The position numbers and the translations under genes were made by a program. The notes beneath the pieces are model-generated. The model saw nothing but the letters and a program-made list of their open reading frames with translations, was not told where the DNA came from and ran no database searches. Shown here one piece after another: positions 33,401-44,434 of a stretch of 64,000 nt of DNA (position 1 is its first letter; each line of letters begins with the position of its first letter). This stretch comes from Trebouxia sp. TZW2008 (taxonomy: Eukaryota > Chlorophyta > Trebouxiophyceae > Trebouxiales > Trebouxiaceae). The stretch spans positions 1,296 to 65,295 of the forward strand of contig BDIU01000023.1 of assembly GCA_002118135.1 (NCBI GenBank), in the 5' to 3' direction.

Positions 33401-36393
33401 GACTGCTGAGTTGTGTGGGGCAAGAGTCTATGCTGTAGTGTCAATTGCTGTCAGGGTCTGGTCGCTGTGGTCCAGCACTTGCTGCTGTAGTGGACTTTCG
33501 CAGCCCCCTTCTGCTTGGTCCACTAGATGCTGTGCAAAGGGACAGCAGCTGCCAAGATCCTCGGCAGATCTACACTAAGCTCTGCATCTCGCCACCGAAC
33601 TTCATGCGGTCCGAAGACAATAAGCTTGCTTGTGCTCCACCAGCTTGTCTGGACGACCTGTCTCGCTGACAACGTTTTGTTGCTTCTGATCTTTGAGCCA
33701 AAGTGCACTTCTGTGGAGCTGGAGCTGTGATACTCGATGGACAGCGTCTTGCGACCATTCTATAAGCTATTCCTGCCGTTTTGTTTGGTGAGGACGCCAG
33801 TCTCACGCAAAACCCCCGACGCGCGGTTGTTGTTTGAAAACCTGCAGCCCCGCAGCCTTGCGATGCTGGCAAGAGGTCGCCGGCACCGTCGCTCCGGGGC
33901 TGGACACTAATCTAGTTTAAGCTGCGCGCAAGCACCAGGCTATCTACACTAAGATTCTAATGCTTGCCATGCGTGTTTTCAGATGACCAACTAGGTAACT
34001 AAGAGGCATGCCTTCAGCCATACTACGGAGCAAAATGCAATACAACTGTACAGCTTGCAGTTTGCACTACATTGCAGTACAGCTGTTGATTGACCGGAAG
34101 ATCTGAGACACTGCAGCCAACACCTGCTGGCATATAGCAAACAAAAAGCTTATTTTGGAAAAACTTGAGCACTTCATGATGCTTGCTGTTGAGGCGACAG
34201 CCTGTCTCTTATGTCAATGCAAAATGACATCAACTTGCAAAGGGAAAGTGGGGAGCTGTCAACAAGCAGCACGGCAGCCATGTTTGAGCAGCTCCAGCAA
34301 ACATGTCTGGCAGAAATTTGAGCATTTTGGGATGCTTGCTGGTGAGGTGACATGCAACCTGTGGAAGCCAGTGCAAGATGGCACCAAGATGGGCAAACGC
34401 AAGGTAACACCAAGACAGCCAACCTGGGGAGCCGTCAACAAGCAGCAGGGCAGCATCTGCCTGAGCAGCTCCAGCAATCATGTTGGGCACAAAGTCTCGG
34501 TGCCCAGGTGCATCCAGCAGTGTGACATTGCGCTGCCCAGTCTGGAAGCGTGTCATGGCCACATCCACAGTGACGCCCCTGGCTCTCTCTTCTGGCCTTT
34601 CATCTAGCAGCCACGCCCATGAGAAGGAGGCCTTGCCTGCCTGTGCGGACTCCTTCTCATGCTTATGTACTGATTTCTGGGACACATACCTGCATACACA
34701 GGCAAGCCTTGTCAGCCTGAGCTGACTGTTTCTCATGCTTATGCACTGACTGCGGGATATCACACCTGCACCAAACCTGTGAATGTGCTCTTCGCTACAC
34801 TTGCTGCATATGCCTGGGCTTTCCGGTTGCATCATTGTGTCAAGCTTATGCATGAAGTTATGCAATAGCCTCTGCCACAACGCATGCCTAGCAACATCTG
34901 ATGCTGCAGGCATGTTGGGCATGCCTGAATGTTACAAGTTCATGCCAACAAGAATGCTGCCAAGGCAGATGAGCTTTCCGTATAGCCAGAGAGACCACAT
35001 GCAAAGTGATTGCAAGCAGTAACTAAGGCGTCTGCCTTACATGCATTTGCCTCTAAGCATGCTCAATCTGATTGCTGTTTATGCGGAGCTTGCACCAGGC
35101 TGACCATTGCTTGCACGTGGATCAGATGTGCAACTTATATTACTGCTTTCCATGCTGAGCGTGCACAAGACGGACCAGTGCATGCACATAGGTGCTGTCT
35201 GCTTACCCCAGGTCATGCAGCAGGCGGCCCATCAGGGTGGACTTGCCAGCATCAACATGACCCAGAACAACCAGATGTAGCTTAGGTTGGGCCTGCTCTG
35301 CTGCAGCCAGGGTGTCACAGGCAGCTTGCAGATCCTTCTCCAAGCGGTACTCCTCAAGGGGGCGCCTCTTAGCAGAGACCGGCCTTGATGGACCCAAGCT
35401 TGGAGTCGCGCTGCCATTGCTAACTGGATCGTCAAGCTGCAGCTTGGTCACATCTGCAGCATTGCCCACCTTTGTAAGGCTTCAAGCTAAGACATACAAA
35501 TGCCCAGCAGCAGCAGACTCAGCATAAAGCAACAAAACCTCAAAATGGGTACAGCAACTGTTTGACTTCAGTTTGTTGCATGTGTGTGTGTGTGTGGATG
35601 CCCATGTTGATCTTCTGAGCACTGAGGAAGCCAGCAGCTGCTGTTTATAAGTACTATGTGTTGAAAATAGCACAGCTTACATACCCTTTGTGATCAGATT
35701 TGTGTCGGCATGACTTGTTGACGCAGGCGCCTGTGACTTGACCGCAGACTTTGGCCTTTGGGCCTGTGATTGTGCACCAGCATCTGCAGAGCCTGTAGCT
35801 CGATTTTGAGCTGCAAGAACGCTGTCATCAGGAGAGGGTGTGTCAAACTGAAATTGCTGGATCTCTGAAGCATTTGCTGCAGCTGGTGCTGCTGTTAGCT
35901 TGGGCTGAGGTGGTTTCTGTTTTGAGGCTGCATCAAGTCAACACAAGCTGTCAGTGCCATTGGCCTGCAAGACCATGTCAGGTTACAGACAAGCAAGTCA
36001 ACAAGGACATGTTTGCAGGAACAGCAGAGCAGCAGGAACCATGGCAGCAGCACTGCCTCACCGCCATGGCGTGCCTTGCTACTGAACAGAGACTGAGCCA
36101 AAGCAGATGCACCTGCAGGAGCTGCTTTCTGCTGTTGACCCTTTCCAGCTTGTTTGCTAGCTGTGGCAGTGCTTTTGTTGGCAGCTTTGCTTGTCTGTGC
36201 CTACAGCATCAGAGCTGACTGTCTTCCGCTTACAAGATTGAGCATTTCTCACAGCAGCAAGTACCTTGGCAGCCTGCTTGCCTGTTACAGAACTTTCCCC
36301 AGGATCATAGTCTTCATAGTCACCATAGTAGTCCTCGTCGGCATCATCATAGTCATAGTAATCATCCTCGTCGTACACACCCTTCTTGCTCAT
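30472..36393 (-). CDS. HBS1: HBS1-like translational GTPase
   Basis: The ATG at 36393 starts an acidic HBS1-type N-terminus ([19 protein letters not shown]). Clear exons are about 35690-35932 ([16 protein letters not shown]), 35207-about 35470, 34424-34689, 32772-33058, 31991-32258, 31024-31154 and 30472-30729. GTPase motifs are G1 [10 protein letters not shown]3 DAPGH, and G4 as SKLD where NKxD is usual. Beta-barrel domains II and III follow ([43 protein letters not shown]) up to the stop at 30472. HBS1 partners Pelota/Dom34 to split stalled ribosomes (no-go decay). Partial exon copies lie in three of its introns and a MITE in another. First exons between 35930 and 36200 are not fully resolved. 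Confidence 0.92.
31233..31300 (-). repeat. Partial copy of an HBS1 exon start
   Basis: This copy of 31096-31163 is offset by 137 bp. On the minus strand it repeats the acceptor (CTGCAG) and the exon start [16 protein letters not shown]. It is placed upstream of the true exon and could act as a competing acceptor. Confidence 0.85.
31798..31967 (-). mobile_element. Pogo-like MITE, copy 4
   Basis: On the minus strand it starts after a TA (31968-31969) with CAACAATCTCTCTTGATAAT and continues GTTGGTTACCTAGAAA, then the GAATGCAGTGCTTTG and ATTGTCTTTACATTGAGA blocks. The other end is eroded (near 31798). It lies 24 bp inside an HBS1 intron. Confidence 0.72.
34251..34314 (-). repeat. Degraded copy of an HBS1 exon end
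   Basis: This is a copy of 34427-34491 (the end of the G3-containing exon). It re-encodes PDMFAGAAQ in place of PNMIAGAAQ and then shifts frame. It lies about 175 bp into the intron. Confidence 0.8.
34701..34775 (-). repeat. Copy of an HBS1 exon start
   Basis: It repeats the first part of exon 34424-34689: [17 protein letters not shown] here against [18 protein letters not shown] in the exon. It sits directly upstream, with its own pyrimidine-rich AG. Confidence 0.82.
35581..35597 (+). repeat. TG dinucleotide microsatellite
   Basis: A short (TG)n run (TGTGTGTGTGTGTGTGG) lies in an HBS1 intron. Confidence 0.9.
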
Positions 36394-36676
36394 CGCTGTG
36401 ATACAAAGACGGTCTGGCGATACGCACCTGCGCTTTCAGTTGCTTGCCCAGTCAAACTTTGTTACTTAATACATGCATTGACTCAATGTTGTTGACTGCT
36501 CCCTCTCTCTGATATCGCTTGTGCGCTTCTTGCAGAGCCAAGGCCGCTCATGCACCTTTATTGAAATCTGCGAACAACGTCTGTTCAAGAAGTTGCCATT
36601 GCATTGTTGACTGCGTGGTGATCAGCTGCTGCCCACGATTTACTGCTGTATAACTGATCATATGCACTTCTGACCG
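36394..36676. promoter_or_regulatory. Divergent promoter region, HBS1 / TPR gene
   Basis: The two start codons are 283 bp apart, head to head. The region must hold both 5' UTRs and is probably a shared bidirectional promoter. I see no TATA box that decides a start. Confidence 0.5.
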
Positions 36677-38817
36677 ATGGTAGAAGCTAGTGCTCCCAAG
36701 AGTCATAAGGATCAAGGCAACGAGTACTACAAAGCAGAGCAATGGCTGAAAGCAGCAGCTAGCTATACAAAGGGCATCAAAGAAGACCCTGACAACACAG
36801 TCTTGTACAGGTAAAGCTGCTGAGCTTCCTGCTATTGTGCAAGTGGATTCATCTTCTGATGCCAAGCCACCCCTTGCTGCAGCAATCGATGTGCAGCCTT
36901 GCTGAAGCTTCAAAAGGCAGGAAAAGCCTTAGCAGATGCTGACACATGTATACGCCTTAAGCCAGACTGGGAGAAAGGGCACTATCGCAAAGCCATGGTC
37001 TTGGAGGCCATGGGCGAGCTCAGCCAGGTACAACGTGCTGCAACTTTCAAGCATGGGGTCAGGGATTTGGTAACAGGGATTTGGTATAAATTGAGGCAGC
37101 ATGTGATCGCAATTTGTAACTGTATGTACAACTTGCAAGCAGCACGTCATACAATTGCTCTTGCCCAATCGCTGCTGACTATGCTCATGTGCCATCAGGC
37201 GCTAGGGAGCTATGAACAGGCAGCAAAGCTGCAAAGCAATGCTGACATACATAAGCAGAAAATAGCAAACCTCAAGAAGCAGATACAGAGGCAGCAAGCA
37301 TGCAAAAGCACAACTTCCGCAAAGAAGCAGGAAACTGGGAAATCAGCCAGCAACTTTGCTTTTGGAAATGGTCGCAGCAGCGATGCCTCAAATCCCAGCA
37401 GTGACAAAAAGCAAAGCAAAATTCTTGCAGCTCCCAATGTTGGAGAGATCAAGAATGATGATGACTATGCTGCGGCCAAAAAGAACATGGTGAGGCGCAG
37501 CTGAAACTGCTGCATCGCCGGCATGCTGTCCTTGTGCGCAGCTATGCTTGATTCTGAGTCAGAAATCAGCAATGTCTCTGCCTACAAATGCATGATTGAC
37601 ATTGACTGCCTGCCTGTGAAGCAATTGCACTGCAGTTCTGCACATGGTCTGTAGTATTTTGGATTGCGTGTGTTCCAGGGGCGTGGCGAAGCAATTCCCT
37701 TGACAAATGAGCGAATAAATCAATTTGGCCAAGACACCGTTGCGGCTGTGCAAGAACAGATGCAGAAAGGAGAAACAATTCAGCCCTCAGTGTATTTCCT
37801 GCCAGGTATCAAAACCTTGCCATCTGCATGCAAGCTTGACATCAGCTGCACTGGGTTGTATTGCCAAAACTGCACCACAGCCCATCACTGCGCCCCCCTG
37901 TAGATCGCTCATTTCAAGTGCTTTTATGTCTTGGGCAAATAAGTGTCTGGAGACATCAAGCAATGCAAACTGCAAGTGCTTCTGCAATGCTACCAGCACT
38001 GCCGACTGCATCTACTTGCAGATTTGCACAACAAGAAAACCAGTGGACCTTCTTGCCAGGTGCTGCATTCATACATACAAGTATGCAAGCCCCACAGACT
38101 TGACTGCACCAAGATCTGCCATCATCTGTCTTTACTGGCATTTGGGGTCGCACGTGTTCTAGGAGCATGTGGCTTGGGTCATGTCTTGCCAGGCCAGCTT
38201 ATTTTGGGCGTCACAACAGCAAATGCCATGACTTGCAGGCAAGAAGGCTCCTGATGGCCAAACCCAGCTGGGCCAGGTGCAGATCAGCACGGCATTCCAG
38301 TCCCCAGACCTGCTACAGAGCTGTTTGGCATTCCTGCGACAGTATGCAGTGGACACAGCCTCACATGCAGCCTGTGCAATTGTGCCCAAACAGTCCATAG
38401 CTTACCCTCAGGTGAGAGATGCAGTTCTGATGCTGCAGGTAGAAGCGTTGCCAAGTGTGCTGAATGCATCATTTTGTTTTTGCTTTTGTCTCGCATCGTG
38501 TGACAGCTGAGACCTACAGCTGTGCAGTGTCTGGTCAACAAACAGTGTGCTTATGATCTGAAAGAGCTGACTGTCACTTGTAAATAGCGAAGGCGACACA
38601 GCTGTTCAGGCCAGCTTTGCTAAGACTCTCAAACACCTGTGTTTTTTTGCTGCAGGTTTGGAAGATGAAAGGATGGCCACACAAGTTCGACAAAGGCGTA
38701 TTCATACAGCTTGAGTCCCTGAAACCTCTGCGCAAATGCTGGTTCATGTCTGAGGATAGCAAGACAGCGGAAGAAATGAGCACAGACTATAAGATTCTTG
38801 AACCCCTTTTCCGATAG
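36677..38817 (+). CDS. TPR-domain protein, 343 aa
   Basis: Six exons in phase: 36677-36810, 36883-37027, 37199-37489, 37679-37805, 38239-38411 and 38656-38817. The N-terminus carries TPR units (KDQGNEYYKAEQWLKAAASY, SNRCAALLKLQKAGKALADA, KPDWEKGHYRKAMVLEAMGE) of the Hop/TTC-like type. A charged helix (QKIANLKKQIQRQQ) and low-complexity linker follow. The C-terminal domain of about 150 residues (AFQSPDLLQSCLAFLRQYA, VWKMKGWPHKFDKGVFIQLE, YKILEPLFR) is one I cannot assign. TPRs suggest a co-chaperone or adaptor, but this is inference. Confidence 0.8.
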
Positions 38818-39034
38818 CAAGTTGCAACCTGTTACAGGCCTGGGGGCTGGTGCTAACAACAGACTGTACTGCATTGCTACATGTTTCAGCAAATGACAGT
38901 AAACGCGACAAACAGGCAACCCAAATCAATGCAAGCAGATCTGATACAGCAAGTGACACAGCATAAGTATGTACAATTACAGCGCCACGGACTTGAACGG
39001 CTGTGTTGGTCACTGCAGTCATCAGTTGCAACTT

Positions 39035-41208
39035 TCAAGCACTTCCTGTAAGCCCTGCAGATGCAGTGGGCAAGGCACTCATTGCCAAACAGATCTTTTT
39101 GGTGCGCGCCTGATCCATCTCTGCTATCTCAATTTTGCGGCCCCAATCTGTAATCTTCTTCTCTAGACCACCGATTTCTGCCTTGACTTTGATGTATTCT
39201 ATGATCTCGGGCAGGTCCCTGCAACCAAAGAGCAGCCTGAGCCAGACCTTGACAGCTTGCTGCTGCATGTTGTTGCAAAGCTATATGCTAGCTGCTCAAA
39301 CAAGTTGCCCAAGTTGAGCTGAACAAGGGATGCAGAGGACATCTGGCAGGCAGAAGCGTATTCTGGTAAGACTAGACAGCAGCGCTTACGTGTCTTGTTG
39401 TTCAGCCTGCAGACGCTGCAATGTCTTCTTTGCGGCTGCCCTGTCTGTGCTTGCCTTGGACCAGTCATTGTCAAAGCGGGCTAGCTGCTCCTTTCGCTCT
39501 GCAGTCTCTTTATCCAGGACTGCCTTTTGTGCCTGCAGACCTGCTAAAGATGCCTTGTGGTCAGCTAGAACCTGTAGGCACACAACATGTTCACTGTCAT
39601 GCAGTCAATGTACAGTTTCATGCCACGATCAATGTATGGTGCCACAAGTAGCACTCAGCAGTCACAGACACCTGGCCCTCATTCCATTCATCCACTCTGT
39701 TGTGCCAGTCTGTGGCGACTGCCAACATGTTGCACCTCTTTGGGTTGGTGAATAAATGACGGCAGCAGCTTACCTGAACAGCCTTGCCAGTTGTGGCTTT
39801 GAGACGCAAAAGCTCTGTGTTGCGTTCCTCAATGCGGTCCAAGTACTGCTGATTCTCAATTTTGAGCTGATCAAAGTCCACAACATGCAGGACTTCACCC
39901 ATGTCTTCCTTCTGATGCAGCTGCTGCTCCATCTTCTTTACTTGGACCTGTCACCACAACAAACCGTCATTGATGAATTTGGTATTGTTGATGAGGACAC
40001 ATTGCTTGCCTGCAGCAAAAGTGCTTGAGCATGCCGCTGATTTGATGCTGTTGGGCAACTTGACAATATATAACAATTGTAACCCAGTAACAAGTCAGTG
40101 CACATCATAGGAAATTGAAAATGATGCAGCTTGTGTCAGATTAGCAGGACCTCACAGCTGCGGGGCATAATGACACAGTTTACCTTCAAAGCGTGATTTT
40201 TGGAGTGCAACTTGTCTGTCACAGCTACTTTCTCTTTCAAGCGCTCCTCCATGATCTTGAGCATCTTCTCTGCCATTGTCTTTCCAGTTCTTGCATTTTC
40301 CGCGCCCACTGCAGAAAGAAAATGGACAGACTGAGCAAAATTCAATGCGCAGCAAAGCTCAAGCTCTCACAACACATGGTGCGTGGAAACATTGCACAGC
40401 TTGTGGTCATGCTACATATTGCACATGCTTGTTTTTTGACTTGTTCCAGGAATTGCTGACCTCCATAGCTGATGGCCCTCCAATGCTATGGGACTGCTTG
40501 CTTACCAATGACATCACGCTTGAACTCATACATGTCCTTCTTGGTTTCAGCAATGCGCCTGTCCACCTCACTCAGCATTGTTGCAACCTCCATACATTCC
40601 CGCTCACCAGCCTCCTGGGCCTGTGACAGGTCAAGGCATCTTGAGCTCTGGTATCAGGCTGGAAGCTCATGCAGGACAGCAGAGTTTGCAATTAACACAC
40701 AACGCACTCGTTCTATGGCTGCCTGGTATATTTCTATCTCTGTGGACACGATCTCGTTCTTTTCCTCCAGTGAGAGACCATGCCATTCTTCTTTCTTATT
40801 TACAGTCTTGCTACTGCTTTTCTTTTTGGCAGCTCCTTTCTGTGCATGCACACAGAAGAAGTTGCATAACGACGTTCAGCAGCAACCAACGCTGCTACGT
40901 AAATAGCATCACCTGTGCAATACCTGGCGTTCCTCTTCGGCAACTGACACCAACAAAGATGCCGCAACCTATGCAAGAACATTTGTCAGCGATTCTGCGC
41001 AGGTGAACAAGTGTGTTGACGCGCTCTCACCCGCTGTAGGTATCCCTCCAAGAGCTGGTTCTCGTTCTGCAGAAAGTCGACTTCCTTGTGCTGCAACAAC
41101 ACATTGATATGAGCGACCAGCGGGAGACTACTGGATTCTGGCTACGGCAAAGTGTATGCGTACCAACTCTTCCAAGTGTGCGTGTTTGTCCTCAAACGAC
41201 GTCTCCAT
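39035..41208 (-). CDS. CCDC113: Ciliary coiled-coil protein CCDC113 (CFAP263)
   Basis: Nine minus-strand exons give a complete 353-aa protein: 41164-41208, 41031-41090, 40924-40968, 40708-40839, 40506-40620, 40184-40308, 39774-39947, 39390-39571 and 39035-39218. The length is near the family's about 377. It starts METSFEDKHAHLEEL and is coiled coil throughout. The signature DFDQLKIENQQYLDRIEERN followed by TELLRLK is highly characteristic, as is the C-terminal LPEIIEYIKVKAEIGGLEKK. CCDC113 is an axonemal and centriolar-satellite coiled-coil protein of motile cilia. Its presence predicts flagellated cells. It is head-to-head with the PP2-A10-like gene. Confidence 0.92.
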
Positions 41209-41317
41209 GGCTCAGCGGGAGGTGACTGCATCCAGGTTGCTTGCTAGGTCCAGTCTCAGGAGGAGGAGGAATCGAGTTTTACATCCTTAGCCAGCCAACA
41301 AGGCTGTGATGGACGTG

Positions 41318-41339
41318 CCAAGGGGGGACCCCCCCTTGG
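41318..41339. repeat. Perfect G/C-rich hairpin palindrome
   Basis: CCAAGGGGGG is followed by AC and then CCCCCCTTGG, a 10-bp perfect stem with a 2-base loop. It lies between the CCDC113 and PP2-A10-like starts. Either strand could form a stable hairpin or a G-rich structure. Confidence 0.9.
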
Positions 41340-41772
41340 TCATGTCATTCAATAATGTTCATTCTCAACCTAAGAAAGTTGATGTGTGCATTGATAGAGT
41401 GGAACGAGGACTGAGGGTGATAGTGAAGGTGATGGGCAGCCAGCCAAAATGAAAATGAAAGGAAATGGATTGTGATTGAGCAAAACACAGTGTACAAATG
41501 ATTCAGCTGGACTGACTAATGCAAGATGATGTGAAAGTTAGTAAACCTGCCAAATCAGCAGCTCCACCAGCACCTGGGGAGTGCAGTGTGTCGCGTTCAG
41601 CTCGGATGCAAGCGCCATGCTCGATGTCTCGTTTGCATGACGTCTGTCTGCTCGCGATTGTTGTGACTTACAACTCGCGCATGGCTTGCAGCAACAGTTG
41701 AGCAGCGATCTCCACATAGCTATACTGGACCCCAGGTAGACAAAGCAGATCTTACCAACGTTGCCGGGGCCC

Positions 41773-43824
41773 ATGCTGCGCACACGCAGACGCAAGCTGA
41801 TTGCGGCAGGCGGTGCATCAGTCGCTGCAGCCATTGTCTTGTACAAGTTGTACCACTCACAGACGCTGACGCGAGCCAGAAACCAGTATCAGAGGCTGGC
41901 TTTGGCCTTGTCCAGCTATCGGCAGGCTTTCCTGACAGGCGCCGAAGTCTCTTCAGCAATCGTCAGGGATCTTCAGTTGTTCCTACAGACTGACACAAAT
42001 GAGCTGCCCCAGAGTATACGCCAGTTAGCAAAGCTTGCTCAAGCTAAAGAAACACAGGCCGCTGCAACCAGTTTGGCAGCAGCCACAACTCAGGGCATAC
42101 TTTCAGCAGCTCGGCAGAATGGAGAGAGACCTTCTGCTGGCATAGACAGCTTGCTTGACGCCCTCACAAGCGAGAAGGGGAACACTCTTGTGTCTCTAGC
42201 AGTCAGTGTAGCTGCCCGCACATCAACTCAGACATACTGTGAGTGCGTTGAGCGCTCAGCAGCAGCAGCCAAAGCTTCAGAGGAAGCGACTGGAGTCCTG
42301 GCAGATACTTTGGTGCAGCAGCTATTCCGCTTCGCTTGCACGCCTGAAGGGGAAAGGCTATGCATGCTTGGGGTCACTAACTTTGTGACCAATGCAACAG
42401 CAGTCTACTGTGAGAAGCTTGAGAACACCAGCATGTGGCAAGATCTGTTTGCTGCTATGGTCAAGCCAGAGCACAAGGAGGTTGCTGGTCAGATCACCCG
42501 GTGCTTTATCAATGAGTTGACAAACACCCTACGCCAACCTGCACCACAAACCAGGTCAGTTCCACACTCTTTCTTGCCTTCCCAAGCACCCTTCTATCCA
42601 GTCGTTGTGTGTGTTGTAAAGTGGTGCAAGGCCATCATGGGCTGGTTGATGAGCAATGCTTGTCGATGCAGTGCCTGTTTATGCAGCGCTTGTTTAACCA
42701 GCGCTGGTTTACACAATGCTTGCTCACATGGTGCTAGTGTACTATGCTCATTGACGCATTGCTTTTCTAGGTCTTGTGCAAAGTATCATTGTCTGCTGCA
42801 GTGGTGTTCACCCTCAAGCCTCTGGCCAACAGAGCATTGCACAGACAGCAAGGCAGCTGTCAGGCTTGCCACAAGCCCCCACACAAACTCAGCAGGCGAC
42901 GACCAAGGTTCACAGGCACAGCCAGAATGGGGCAGAAGACAGTAAGCAGAAACCATCTCTCAGGTTGCAGGCACACACTGGCATTGCACCTTATAGCAGT
43001 CAGCTTCAGGGGGACAATCAGTCCAGGATGTCTGGAGATGCTTCCCCTTTGCAGCGCTCCTGGTATGGCTCACATGGAGCTGCTGTGGTTAGGGAAGCCA
43101 TCAAGGTGAGCTCAGATTTGCAAAGCAGATCTGTGCATTCATCAAGCTTTTATATGCCCACCACAGGAGCGACTGAAGACATTGAATGATGCTGATGTAG
43201 ATGCATATGCATGTGAACGGGACTGTGGCAATTTGTCAGGAGATTGATAGCACGCGAGATTGCTGTTGTTGCTATAGCTGCTGCGCGTGTGCCTTTCTCA
43301 AGCTTGCAAATTAGCAAGTGGGGCTGCATGCTGTCACTGTCGCCTGCTCTGTAGATCAGGCCATGTGTGCTGCTGTGTCTTGGTGTTTTGACCATCAGGA
43401 AGCACACTGACTTGTTAGACTGTGGATCCTCTACATGTGCAGAAGTGAGTTCCATTTGTACACACCCTGGTGGAACAACTGACGAAAAGTCACTTGGCGG
43501 GTTCTGATCCTCTATGTGTGCAGAAGTTGTTCTGGCATACTTGCTGCTCATCTCATATTGATAGTGCAGGTGTTGAAAGTTCCTGAAGGCAGAATGATGC
43601 TGCTGTCGCTGTCAGCTATTGCCATTGCTGAGGGGATACAGACTGGCTATCATGGGGTGAAGGAGGCGTGTGCAGACAATGTTGGTGCCTTGCAGCAGGT
43701 GTCCCTAAGTGAGGGTGGCAAGCTCATGGGAATGTCACTGAGGCAACTGTATGCGGCATTGTCGATTGTCATAATGCTCATGCTGTACATCAATGGTCAA
43801 AGGGCTGCTTTGCAGCATGCATAA
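41773..43824 (+). CDS. PHLOEM PROTEIN 2-LIKE A10-type membrane protein
   Basis: Three exons in phase (41773-42554, 42802-43105, 43570-43824) give 446 aa. A basic start (RTRRRKL) and a hydrophobic segment (AAGGASVAAAIVLYKLYH) are followed by a helical domain with SSAIVRDLQLFLQTDTNELP QSIRQLAKLA. This matches the plant family that carries SRDFKEFLxSDSDEIPNSLK-type sequence at the same place. Exon 3 has VLKVPEGRMMLLSLSAIAIA and a C-terminal membrane segment (YAALSIVIMLMLYINGQR). The function of this family is unknown. The middle exon is Gln/Ser-rich linker. A decayed copy of the exon 3 acceptor (AGGTGTTGAAAGCTTCAAGG) lies downstream at about 43974. Confidence 0.75.
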
Positions 43825-44434
43825 GTAGTGCATATACCTCATAGTAAGTGTTTTCAGACAACTCAGTTTAGATAGCTGGTGTTGCTAGTTGTTTACATTT
43901 GGGCAGGCTGCAGGATGATGCACTGTCTGCTCTGTGTTGTTTGCGTTTCAGCTGACTGTCAGAATTTTTACCAGGTGTTGAAAGCTTCAAGGTACGTTTT
44001 TGACTCTGAGGCCATACGACTGAACAAGTCCCTCTGTAGCAAGGGTGTGTTGTGCACTTTATTTCGATTCTTTTTGCCCAATAGCTGGCGTGTAGGTGAT
44101 TGAAATCACAATGATCATGAGGAACACTCGAGAACTAGTCCTACAATGGTCACTAGTTTCATGTTGTCTTGCCGGTGCTGCTGAGTACACGAATCACACA
44201 GGCGTTTTGGCAGTATGTATCTTTTGAGTGTGGATGTCACTTTGAATGCAACTTTCCAGAATCAGTAAGCATCATCACTGCAGCCTGTTATTTCCTTGCA
44301 ATTGCAGCTTGCACTCTTGGCGCAACTCGTACTTGCCTATGCAAGAGCGATGATGCATGCGTTGCCACTGGATATATGCACGAATGCACATATCACGTTG
44401 CTTTGTATCCATGACGCATGCTTGAAATTGTCTT
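43825..44434. other. Convergent intergenic region
   Basis: This is the space between the PP2-A10-like gene (+) and YIF1 (-). Besides the short copy of an acceptor region at 43970-44000 I see no gene. Confidence 0.4.
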
